This document shows, piece after piece, positions 20,969-33,800 of a stretch of 64,000 nucleotides of DNA (positions are counted from its first letter, which is position 1; each line of letters begins with the position of its first letter). The position numbers and the translations under genes were made by a program. This DNA comes from Notospermus geniculatus (Eukaryota; Nemertea; Pilidiophora; Heteronemertea; Lineidae), in assembly GCA_002633025.1 (NCBI GenBank), contig NMRB01000002.1:379361-443360 (forward strand), in the 5' to 3' direction. The notes beneath the pieces are model-generated. The model had not been told where the DNA came from. It ran no database searches and saw only the letters and a program-made list of their open reading frames with translations.

Positions 20969-23900
20969 ATGAGTAACCCAAGGGCCACGGATATGCCGAC
21001 AGATTCTAGGGCAATGACGTTCATTCGAAATCTAAATGAGAAGTACAGAAGTTGTTCTGATTTGTCTCGAGTTCGGGATGTGAACATTTATGAGGATAAC
21101 ATCACCGACATTCTGCGTGAGAAAGTCAAGGTAAGGGGGGTGACCCCAAACGTTTGAGAGATTTGTACATGTAGGCCTACGTATACCCATAAATGGACTG
21201 CATGTCCTCGGTCAGGGCGTAAAAACTTGACGACTGCTGCATGGCTGGACGGTATAGCCACAAAAAGTCCTCATTGGACGTCCTGATCAATTTAGATGAA
21301 AAAATATCTTTCTACATAGAGCATTCAGTTCATGCCTGGTTTGAATTCAGCTAAGCCTCAAACTGGATTGCGCTCTTTCTAACCCATCTTCATCACCCAT
21401 GACCACCTGATCCTAAAGAGATCAGCTCTGAAACAGAGCAGAACGACCACTAACATGTCTCTTCGTGCCGTTTTATATCATTCCCTTCAAAATAGGAAAT
21501 CGCAATATTGTGAATTTGGGAGACGAGATTTACAAATGTTTTTGCGGATTTCTCGAAATCGACTTTGTCAAGAGTGTAAACAGATTTGGAAACGCCCGGT
21601 AGGCCTACTTGTCAGGGCAGGAACAGAGAAGAAAAATAGGAAAATCCCTCCACTTGACTGAATTGAACCAAACATTTAGAAGATTATTCTCAATGCAGTT
21701 TATATTCGACAGTAGAACAATAAGTTAAAACTTTGTTAAGAATATAAAATATTGAACCTGCAGTGCGAATTTAAAATAATAACATTAAACATGGCATAAT
21801 CCATTGTAAGAATCGAGTACACGAAGAATTGCATGCAGTGTCTTCTTAAACGAAAAATCTTCTTTGAAATTTAATCTTCAACGCAAGCTTTGGCAAGCCT
21901 ACATGCTCGGACTGGTACTCACCAAGTATTTATACTGATGTGTAAAAATTGAGACATAAACGCATCTCTCTATCTTTTATGAAATTCCACGAATTGAATT
22001 AAATGTTGAAACATGTGCGAGTTGCACTGTTTACCTTAGTGCTTAGGCCTACTACATTCAAGTGTTCGTTTGCACGATTTATTTGTAAGTTTCGGGAGAG
22101 AATGGCACACGTTTTATTAAAGGACCACGGTATTGCCACTTTTTCTCGACAGCCGGCGCCACCGCGCCACTCTCCAACCCATGGGACTAACTACGTTGTC
22201 GGCGAATAGACCCGATTTACTGCGTACATTTTGTAATCCATTTTGTAGTTCGTCTTACCGCCGCTAGGTGACTCCCTCAACGTCGGCAGTCAAATGACGC
22301 ATTTGAGATCCAATACCGTAGGCCTACGTACTCCTTTAAGAATTAAAAGATAAAGCGGTAGATTTGAGATTCACTTGACTTGAAAGAATTTGGAGAGAAC
22401 GCAATTTTGAATCCGTACACGGTTGAAGATTCCCAAAAAACATAGGCCTAATCTTATGCCGAGCTATACTAACGACGACACAACGGCCTCACGTAAGTAC
22501 CGGTGTAGTAGAATGCCGGGGTGATGTACCCCGATATGAGATGTCCCCCAACAAAAGATTCTGACGGAATAAGCAGCAGCTACAATAGGCCGGACACTAA
22601 CAGACAGGAACTTCTGTCACACGAGATGTCTCCTGAACAAAAGAAGCGGACATCTGGTATCGGGAACATTAGATTTCATTACACCTGTAAGCAGTAAGGA
22701 GTCGCTCAGCGAGGGAAAAAAAATCGATTTTGAAGTAATTTCGCGTCCCGTTTTATAGGTAGGCACTGAGTAGGCCTATCGGCTTGTCGGAGTAGGGTGG
22801 GGTGGGCTGTTCCAATAAGAACGGTAGGCCTAACGTAAGATTGATTTCAGACTCAGATGGAATTCTTTCAGAAAGATGATGTGTTGAGGAAGGAACAGGA
22901 AGATGAACTGGAGCAGTTGCAGCAGTCACTGAAGAATAAGACGGGAGTTGAAATAAGCCAACTCCTTGACGACCACCAGCAGTCGTTCTGTACCTCGTCC
23001 GAGGATAGCGGACTCAGGTACGAACAGATTCTCGAAGTGTGCCGTTCGGAAACCAGGGGCGCCATGGTAACAACCGCCCAAATGAACAGCGGCACAATAT
23101 AGGTCAAATTAGCATATTCTACAATACTTTATAGAGCCTCCATTCCACACGAACAACACAAATTGTTGAAACAGCTGTCAGACCTTTTGAGCACGCTCAG
23201 TGCCACTTATCGTGGTATTGATCGCCTCGCTATTCTATTCCACTCAACCAACCTCGATAGGTGGAGCGGTTGTGTGGTGTAGTGGTTATCACGTCTGCTT
23301 TACACGCAGAAGGTCACGAGTTCGAACCTCGTCATAACCTGCTCGTATTTTTTATTTTTTTTTCACGTTGCACTTTGATCTCGATGCAATTTTCCACATG
23401 TTTTCAGAGTCAAGCCTTTTGAAATTGAGATGAGTAAGAGTTAGACAGGCCTATGTTGCATTTTACGCTTTTTGATGGCATATATATTCGATTTGTGACT
23501 AAAGGAATTGCGTCCAAAACTTTTCTAGTCGGAGCACCTTCTGTCGGTCAGACATGTGTGACGACCAGAGTCACACGAAAACCAGCCAACCCAAGGAAAC
23601 GCGGTCATCTCCAAGAATCAAGTCTCTCCGGAGGCAGCATGAATGGGTTAAATTGCCTCAAAAACATGGACAACGTGACGTGGAGAGTACAACACGCGCT
23701 AAAGGAGAGCGAGACGAGACGGGAACAGTTGGTACAGAGGTTGCAGGAAGCCCAGGACATAATCAAAGTAAAGTTCTACCCAATATTTCACACAATAGTA
23801 CATGTAGTTCTGGCACTGATGTTCATTTTTGGAATACGCGTGTAGCAGACAAATCTGGCATGTCTGGTCTGGTGCCCAGGAACGCCAAGGACGGCTACTA

Positions 23901-24823
23901 ACTCAGAACTTCATTCTAAGTTCTCATTGGTTTGTTTTTTCTTCCCCATACAGAACCAAAGTGATAAGATGATGGACCTTGAATACAACCTGAAGGATAA
24001 CAATTTTGAATTCGACGATTTGAAATTTAGAGAAAAGGTGAGAAAACACGATCCTGAAGCTTTTTATTATAAGTTCCTTTGTTTGTCTCTCTTCGTCCCC
24101 CCCCCCCGGCATCTGACCGTGGTCACTCAAATCGACGTCCAATCATATATCTCAGTGTATCTCGTTACAAGCTCTCGTCNCGCCCCCCCCCCCCCCGGCA
24201 TCTGACCGTGGTCACTCAAATCGACGTCCAATCATATATCTCAGTGTACATGTATCTCGATGATAAATAAAAAGGCAATTTCCAGAGTGTTTGCGAATTT
24301 TCGACCCCAACCGGGGTCTTCTTCAGGCTGGAACTTTACAATCCGAAACTCTAGAACAGACACAGACTCTAGAACAGACTCAGCTCTAGAACAGACTCAG
24401 TGTATTTCGTTACAAGCTCGTTGAGTTTTAAAAGACATCTGGTGGCCGCGATGGGAACTAAAAATGTAAGCGCTTCCCCGATCTCCGTTGTATTTATTTA
24501 AAAAAAATTGTACATGTATATTCATTTTATTCATTCGTTGCATTCAATATTTTTAAAAAATGTCAATCAAATCAAACGTCGGCTGCTGTCCAATCATGTG
24601 CAGCCAGAGACATCTTATTTCCGAGGGGAGGGAGGGGCCGGGATTAACCAATCACAAATACCTACAAACTTCGCTCTAAATGGAACCAATCATAGTTCCT
24701 CTTATATCGTTTCAGGAGGCAAGGAACAAACTGATTCGAATGGAAAAGGAGAGAAACGAGTACCAAGCGAAGATGTTGGAATGTTACTGGCAGAAAGAGG
24801 AGCTGCAGGAAAAATGCAAAAAC
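20969..24823 (+). CDS. Coiled-coil gene, exons 1-5
   Basis: Exon 1 is 20969-21130 (54 codons, starts MSNPRATDMP, donor GTAAGG). Exon 2 is 22851-23066 (72 codons, acceptor TTGATTTCAG, donor GTAACA). Exon 3 is 23552-23767 (72 codons, ends ESETRREQLVQRLQEAQDII K, donor GTAAAG); its acceptor is chosen because TCGGTCAG keeps phase 0, but TTTTCTAG at 23521-23528 is an alternative. Exon 4 is 23954-24037 (28 codons, donor GTGAGA). Exon 5 starts at 24716 after ATCGTTTCAG and codes EARNKLIRMEKERNEYQAKM and on to about 24823. No good donor follows it. The next exon requires phase 2, and the only GT sites giving phase 2 (before 24785) would discard convincing coiled-coil codons. The exon 5 end is therefore approximate. 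Confidence 0.75.
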
Positions 24824-27800
24824 ATTCCTTTAAAGATTATAGAATTTCATTTGTCTTCAAAACAAATGTTAGCATTATACATTACATTTTAGCATTTCGA
24901 CATTTCAAATTAGCACTTTAGTTAAATAATTTACAGTAGCAACTCAATGGCAAGTGGGTCTTTTGCCATACTGCGGCAGACATCTGGTGGTCGCGATGGG
25001 AACTAAAAATGTAAGCGCTTCCTGATCTCCGTTGTATTCCATGACGATATTGGAGGGGCAAGATCGACCTGCCGGTGTCATCAATGAGTCTGTAGGCCTA
25101 CACGTACGTTTCCTTGCCAGAAAGCCATGTCTTGGTTGAGATGACATCCTCGACGAAAAGCCATCCCTTTCTCTCCTTAGGGTTGCGACAATCGACCAGC
25201 AGCTCGATGACTTGAAGACACAACAAACAATCTATCAAGCTGAACTAGTCAGAAAACAAGACATGCTAGAAAGGACCACCACGTCGGTAGTGCAACTACA
25301 GGATCAGAATAACAAACTCCAAGGGGTAGGTCCGGGCTCGTGAAGTAAGGGAAGCCTGCAGTTTAGACTATCTTTAGTGACACCGGCGAAGTTTACGATC
25401 GATATCGTCATGGACAAGTGCTTTCATATGCATCGACTTTTTCATGAAACCCATACTGTAAATATTGATAATAATTTGCCAAGTAGAACATGCATTCAAA
25501 TCTTGTTTCCCCTTTTTTAGGCAAACGACAATTTGCAGCAAGAGGTGCTGGTACTTAAAGAGACGTCAGATTTATCGCGGCAAAGAATGGGGAAGCTGGA
25601 GACAGACCTCAGCGACTCGCAAAAAGATAACGAAGCAATCAGGAAGGTACGCGAAACCAGGTCGTTATCTCTCTATCTGAACCGCGGAACTTAATTCATC
25701 TTGGCTTACCTCTTTCAGTCACGGCGTTATCTTGGCGTTACCTCTTTCAGTCACGGTGTTACCTTGGCGTTACCTCTTTCAGTCACGGTGTTATCTTGGC
25801 CTTACCTCTTTCAGTCACGGTATTATCTTGGCGTTCAGTCTACTCCGTTCAGTCGTCGCGTTAACTTTATCTTGGCGTTGCTTCGTTCATTCATGTAACG
25901 TGTACATGTCTCATACTGAACTTTGCGTTATCTGGGTTTATTCAAACTAGTATAGATGGAAGCAGCGTTGAGATTCTTATGGTCAGAACGATAAAGCTAA
26001 CGTGATGGTTGATCGTTGAGATCATAGATGGCGACTGTGGGTGGGTCGTTGCTAGGATAAGGCAACACCTATGGGGTACCATCCGTTCACTCCTGGCTCC
26101 GTGCTCGATAGTGCTCGACTCCCTGCCACCTGGAAAATCAATTACCAATTCTTTTTTCATTGACTTTTGAATAGGAAAACCAAAGTCTCACTAGTCAAAA
26201 CAAAGACCAGGCAAAGAAGATCGAAAACTTTGATCAGATGACGAGTAAACTGAAGGATGAATGCAGTACCCTAATTGATGGGAACCGAACGCTGAATGAG
26301 GTAGGTGGCCGTGGCATGAATAGAGCGAAGCTCGCCACCAGAAAGCTCTCTACCATGAGCCATCTCACGTGGGCACACACTCTGGCGCTGAGAATAGGTC
26401 CTCGCTTCTCACGCAGGACACGTCTCCGGCAGATTGCTTGTCTCGTTCAGCCATGTCATGGAAGGAGCTCAGCTGAAACGGAGATTCCCTTCCTCGACCA
26501 CCTCTGAGGTAAACTTCGAAAGTGGTAAATATTTGGTAGATAGGTTTGTGTATAACGTTGTCTATGATGTATCATTTCAGGAGAAACAGCGTCTTCTCGG
26601 CGAAAAATCTAGTCTGGAGACGACAGTCCGGGAGGAGATGTCAAAGAAGGATCTCCTAGAGAAAGACAAGCAGAGGCTGCTGGCGGAGATTGTGGTCCTC
26701 AACAACCACATCAAAGAAATTGCATTTGAGAGCGAGAAACTGGAGCAGGTATGCACCCAGGGTACAGAGATCATTACCAACCAGGGACGCCTTTAAAACT
26801 TTGATGAGGTGGAACAATGGGGATCCTAGCTCGATAGAGTGCAGCACGCCGAAACCCGGTCCTAATAAAATGGACGCCTTTTGTTTGGGAAATTGATCAG
26901 GACCGGGATGTCAGTTTCATTTCAATAGTTTTAACCACTAGTGACACCTATTGAGGCAGTGAGCTAGGGTCCCTATTAGTAAACAAAGACTCATGTGTAC
27001 GCTCGCATGCCCATGACCCCTTCAATCTCTGCGTCACGGAGCGGCCCTATTTAAGTCTCATGGCATAGGGCCGTCACTACGAAGAATAATGTAACCGGTA
27101 GTGCCTCATCAGTGTGTTTGATCTTGGGGGATTACATTAAGGCACCGCTCAAAGGGTTCCTCTCCACCACTAATGGCTAATTATTAAAATTGAACATTTC
27201 GCGTCGACGTGAGATCGTGTCGACAAGTTGGATACGGTGGGGTTTCAAAGCTGGCGTGCACTACAGGTTGCCTGCTTTTGATTGTCTTTTGAATCATGAT
27301 TTCCTGTCAACGGAGAAAATCCTATCCCGCAAGAAGCAAAGCTGCTTATTTTCCGACTGAAGCCTACCAGTTGCAGAGGAGGACTGAAAAGTGCAAGAAG
27401 CTTGTCATGTCTTAAAAAACTAAGAGGCAATTATTATTTTTAGGGAAGTAATGTACTTTGGTTTTTATCTCTATGAGCGACCGTATTAAAGGAAGCCTTG
27501 CCCAATCCTCGCGAGATGAACAATGAAATAATTTTCCGGGCTGTTCATTACGTGCCGACGATTACCGATAGATGTCACTTATTCGGCGTGGTCGACGACG
27601 CCACTCGGGGAATCCGAGCTGTGCACAAGAGTTCTTATGTCAAAATCATTCCCTGGAGGCTGATCCAAAAAGATTGAATTACCTGAAACATTTATGATGA
27701 CTTATTTGACATCTCACCCGTTGAAAAGTGTTTTGCTGAAAATTGACCGAAGAAATTTCAGTTAATATCGTCGAGATTCCGTCGTCATCGCTGTTTTTCC

Positions 27801-30800
27801 TAACGATGGAATGGAAGTAGGAAACCTTATTACTTACAGTTAATGGAACACGCGATGGGAATGAACGGGGTCATCTCATTCTCGCATCCTGAGGTAATCA
27901 GGGATTCTTGATGCTCGCTCCCTCTGTCACCGCCCATACCGCATACTACGGCGTGTGCGGTGACGAAGGGAACGAGCGCTGAGAACCTCCGATTGGCTCA
28001 GAACGCATCCCTGGGTCCGTCAGGATGGTTCCAACTGCGATAGTGTCAGGGAAAATAGCTTGAGGTCCTCTATTCATTCTTTGAACCTGGGTTTATGAAG
28101 CTGGTTCATAAAAGGACCAACCAAGGTGCAGCAATTCTAAAGCCTCTTGCGTGTCAGAGAAGAATAGAATGATGCATGCGGTTCCATGCTCGTAGATTAC
28201 TTTAGTGATTTCTGATTGCATGTTCGTCTACTTCACTGACTCAATGGTCGGTACCATGCTGCTAAGGACATCCGTATCTTATCCTGTGTTCAAAGCTTCT
28301 GGCACGATCACCACGCAGCCCCGGGGCGTTAAGACATGAATTTGACAGCTTAATAAAGTGAGGTTGAGCGGGGTAATGATTATTGTTCAGTCAGGCACAC
28401 GGCATATTCACAGTCATGGCATGTCTGAAGATTGCTTGTGTCATAGATCTCACTATATCTCGCATTACATCCATTTACAGGGTAAAATGGCGGTTGAGAA
28501 TCAGAATATTGAGTTGCACAACGAATTGAATAGTCTTGGAAACGAACTGGAGCGTAGAAATGAAGAAAATCGGACTTTGGAAGATCAACTGAATGAAGCG
28601 CAAAAGGTAACACTGAGATGTCGATAAAGCCGTGTTCAGATCTACCTGACATCCGTTAAGCCTAGCGCACATTTGCGGCAAAACTCAATGGCGTTAGGGG
28701 TGTTTTTAAAGTCGACTGACCCAACCCTGTCGACTCGTCTTTCAGCCAGGCCAGTCGATATTAATAGACACCCCTAACGCATTGAGTTTTGTCGCAAATG
28801 TGCGCTTGGCTTTAGAGTCACGTTCTACCAGGACGATGTACGCATCCTGAGTTGCGCCTTTTGAACACACAAACACTCTTTGCGTAAATCTCGTGCCATC
28901 AATCCACGCACGCTTATTTTGCCATCGTTGCAAAACAAACGAAGAGAAGTGGATTTTGGTCGATAAAAATAGTACCGGTAATCAATCGAACGGGAGATTC
29001 TTTGTTGCCTTTTTCTCTGTGGTCTTGAGTCGTGCTGAACGAAGGAACTTGGGAACGCGGTTGTCATGTTCTGCGTAGGTGCAGCTAAAAATCTGCCACT
29101 CAAGGTGCGCAGCTGTTAGATATCTTTTTTCAATACCCGTGAAGGTAAATGTTCGGTAAAGATTATCCCGTTCCGATTCTTCAGGAATGCGAGGCTCTCG
29201 CCAAGGAACTTTCCACCACCAAGACGCTATTGGAAAGGGAGCAAGATCGCTGTGCTAGCGTTATGAAATGCAAAGATCTTCTTCAGCAGCGATTCGACGC
29301 CCAAGAGGAATTGAACAAAACATTGGGGTCTAAAGGCAACAAGCTGAAACGGCAGCTAGAGGATGTCACAAAGGAATTGGAGGTTGAGAGAGAAAAGGTG
29401 AAAGAAGCTGAAGAAAAATACAAGGTATACAAAAATTAAATATATATTGCTGTTTGCTGGGCGATTTCACCGCCTACTACCTCCCGAAAATAATCCAAAT
29501 GAATATGATACATGTACATGATAGTAGTTTTTAAGATAACAGCTTCTGTCCACTGACACAAACCGATGGCAAAATAATGGCGGCACGAGGAACTCAAAGC
29601 TTTTGTGGCTGTAATGTAATCGTGTGGAACTATTTGTCCGGTTGTGCCGTCATATGGATATTTTTTTGTGACGAATTATGACTTGTGCTATTGTGTGTAG
29701 GTTTTGTGTGCATAATACCTGAAAATATCACCTCGTCGTTTTCACCTGGTTAAAGCCAGGTGAGTGAACTACCACTTACAATTACGCAGTGGTCAAAGAA
29801 AACCACCCTGTGGCACTAATACCCTACTTCTTCTCCATGCTTTTTGGCATATTAGTCGAGCGCCCACGCTTTCTAGAGTGAACTACCGGCTCTTGTTTAC
29901 CCACGGATAAAAAAAAGTCAAAAGATGCATATCTACGAGCACGAAGACAAATTTCGTATTATGTGATCCGTCTTGGCCGTGCAAACAAACACCCGTGGCA
30001 AAAGGAATAGCAATATCAGCCAAACAAACAACAAGTGTTATTCATCTTCTGAAATGTCTTGCCATTCTTGTAGATTACTTTCCTCCCGTGTTTACTCTTG
30101 TTCACCAAATGTGCCATCGCTGCCTGGAGCAATTGATCTAACGTGAATTAATAGTGACGAAACCTGAGGAGTGAGTGAATTACAATAGGAAAAACAAATG
30201 GAAGATCCAGGAGTGACTGAACAGCAGTTTTTAAGCGACGATAGCCATACATTGTTGCCTGTATGAACACTCAAACGATGCTGGGTTTTGTTTTATACAG
30301 TATAACGAGATGTTTTTGTCATGTCCGACCAAAGGTACAACCACATCATTCCACATACCGTATAAAATGGAAGTCAAACTGTTGGTTTGACGGTGCAGCT
30401 TATGCAGCTTAGCATCACCACTGGCCCGAGGTCGCTGTCAGTTGTTTACATGAATGCCAATCCATTATATAGATGTTGTGATAGAGTGATCTCCTCTCTT
30501 CAGGACGAGACCAGACGACTGAAGCTACTTCAAGCTGTCATGGATGAAAAATGCGAGGAATATGGGAACGTAAGTAGACGTTGCTAATGATCCGCAGTTT
30601 GGTTGTAGCTGGGGAGACCATCAGGGCAGGCAGTCGTTCTGTCGCTGCTCATTTGTAGGTCCAATCCACCCGAGAAAAAAATGCTTAACTCGATTGAACT
30701 TCGGGCACAAATGAAATGAGCTTCATCACCGCTGTCAATTTTATCCACAGCACAGCGTTCGGCTCCAATCTCATTTACTTTATGCACTAAGTGTGGAAGC

Positions 30801-33800
30801 AACCAATAACGTGGTCCAACTCGGTGGTTGTCTGTCGCACTTCCGAAGGATCATTCGAGTGTGCTTGGTCTCAAATTGATTTTCCGAGAGCCGTGTAGCG
30901 GTGGAACTAACTCAACCTTCCGGGTCGGGCGCATATCTATCATTAGGAAAGACATTACTGGGTGGATTAAGTATCGGAAGCTTGTTGTGTCTGAAGTAAT
31001 CTACCAGGTTCCTGTCCCCATTGATTCGTAGCTTCTTTCACCCTAATACTAACAAATACCCTGTCGCCCTCCCCCTCCATGGGATTTTGATTCCTCTTTC
31101 AGATAATGCGTAAGACAGATAAAGATGTAGAAAGTTGGCAAAGAATTCACGACGAGGAGTTACGTCGGTGGAAAAACACCTGTGAGAAATTGACCGCAAC
31201 CATCGCACAGAAGGATATGGAAGTGGTGAAGGCCAAGACGACCATGCAGGAACTCAGGGAAGAGGTCGGTCACGCAGAATTAGTTATTGCCACTGACTTC
31301 CTGTGTTGCCGCGCTTTATAACAGGATAGCAGTTGCAGCACTTCTCATCATACAAAAAATGATGAACTTCAGCAAGTCCATTCTCTGGTCCAGAGATATG
31401 TAGACTTCGCCTTTTCCAACAAAACCTCTGGGTAGCCGAGGACGAGGACAATTTCAGATCGTCCTGTCCTTCTGTTTTCAGAATATCATGCTGAAGGTCC
31501 ACCAAGAGAGTCATCAGAGCCAGTACAAGCAACTAGTCGAGGCACAAACCGAGATAGAGAAGATGCACGTGAAGAACAGACAACTGCAGCAAACACGTGA
31601 CGAGAACCAACAGGTTATAGAGTTGTTAGAAATGCAGAAGAATCTGTTGTCAAAATCGGTGAGTAGGTCTACTGCTGATACTGACGGTAGATTCCACGAA
31701 CCCTCCTTCGACTGTGAAGGTACCGTAGACGAACGTGCGAAATCTAATGCCAGTGGCCATTATATTGCAAGCTTCTGTCCCGGCGACAGCACTCAAGCTA
31801 GACTTTCAGCAACAATGACTCCCTCCATACTGCTTCAGCTAACCCCTCGACTGCCTGGGTAGGAAGTGTCTTACAAAATGCATTCACCAGCGGAAGTCTA
31901 ATGTGCTTCTCACCATGTAACAGAGCCATTCTGTTACGATGGCCTTGAGTGTCCCTCAGCCCTTATGGGTAACAGTAACGAAATTTGGAGTGTCACCTCT
32001 CCTGGTGAGACAAATCTAATGGATTTGTTCTTCTGCCTCGGGCGGTTGCTCTGACGTCTCTATTGACCGAGAGAGGTACCCACGTTACCCTCGAGGTACG
32101 ATGGCAGTTCAAAGAACGCCCAGGAAATGGCCAAGTGGACTTAGATGGAATTCTGAGACGGCGATCGCGGCTCTTCATCTTAGTCGGTAACAAATCTTCC
32201 ATCGATCGTGTTGGGCTTCGGGGCATGTTCGGCTCCACCGTGTGGATGTCCGTTCGGTCGTTGTCGGCATAAGAAGAAAGTGAGAGCTTTTCCCTTTCGG
32301 TCTAGCAATAATAGGATCAGTGGTTACACTCTTAGCCGAAATGGTTCTTTGGTGCCACACCAGGAGAACCCTCTGATTTAAGAACCCTCGGGTTGTTTAA
32401 GAACCTTTAGAGGTTCCAGATAGAACCTTTCCCGCAGAAAAGGGTTCTAACTGGAACTTTATGGGTTCTTTGGCGACAGAAAGGTTCTATATGGAACCCT
32501 TTCGGGTTCTTTACAGAAGGATCTATATAGAACCTTGGGGTTCCTCTGGTGTAGCACAAAGAACCCCAAAAGAACCTTTTTGGCTAAGAGTGTAGTGTCT
32601 CTGCATGGTGCTGACCAATAAGTTTTTTTGAGCTAACGCATTTAAACCAGGTACCATCCTTCCATTTTTGAAAGTCTTTTTGCAGTTCTCATTGACTTAG
32701 ATTGAAGCAATGACATCGTTAGCTCCTCAACAGCGAATCCTTCAATAAGTTACATGTATATACGTACTTTGTTCACAGCCATCGGAAAGCAAAGATGACA
32801 TGAATTCCGAAGTTGAACAGCTGCGTTCGACGGTTGAGAGGCTGACTGCTGAATACGAGCTGTTACAGTAAGTACCGAGACCATTCTGAGATTGAATGCT
32901 TACTTTCAGTCAGCATCCCATTTCACAGGTAGGAAATGGTCCAGTGTCGTATTCGTGCTCTGCCAATACAATTGTATTAAAGTATGCTTCGCCGTTTGCA
33001 TTACGATAGAGTATTTTCCGATAAATTTCTACATTTTTTAGCCGAGCGATTTGTTCCTCACAAACTACCGATTTTTATTCCTCCAGGAAACGGTACAAAG
33101 AGGTCGAAAGGATAAAAGACACCTTGATCAGTCAAAAAGAATTTATGTTGGTATGTGTCATGCAGAGACTATCGAATCTACACTTTCGTACTCGTTCATT
33201 TGCCCTAAGCTGAGCGACAAGAAGGTTCCTTTTTGCAAACCTGTTGAATAATGTCAAGTAAGCCAATCCATCACCACGGATAAAGTGCTTATCCTGGTCA
33301 ATGGATTTCGTTCCCGATGCATCCGTGTTTCGATCCACTCTTAATTTCCTTGTCTTGATTATCCACTCCTTGCTATACCGATGAGGACCCATGAGATTTG
33401 AGATAAAATTCCTTGCTGGCGTTTCTCGAGTTCGGATCGTGCAGTTCGTTGATATATTCGACGATTGTTCTGAAATGAACACGAGATGGCTTCAAGCACT
33501 TTGTCGCCTTTCGTTTCTCTCCAGTATGACGGAAAGTTGCATTCTTGTGAACGTTTTTTGTTGTTGTTGGGGAGGAAAACAGATGAAAAAGGCGAAAGCG
33601 GACAATACAAAACTCATTTTAAAGACTAACACCGCAGCAAACTAAAAGTTGTTCGTCATTTCCGAGACAATGATATCGCGTCTTTTGACTGAAGAGAATT
33701 CCATATGAAGGCCACCACAGCCTCGTCGTAATAGCACATGCAGACACCTGGATCAGGATCGACTAGTAATTCTTTGCCTCCCTTTGTTTCTTGCAAACAA

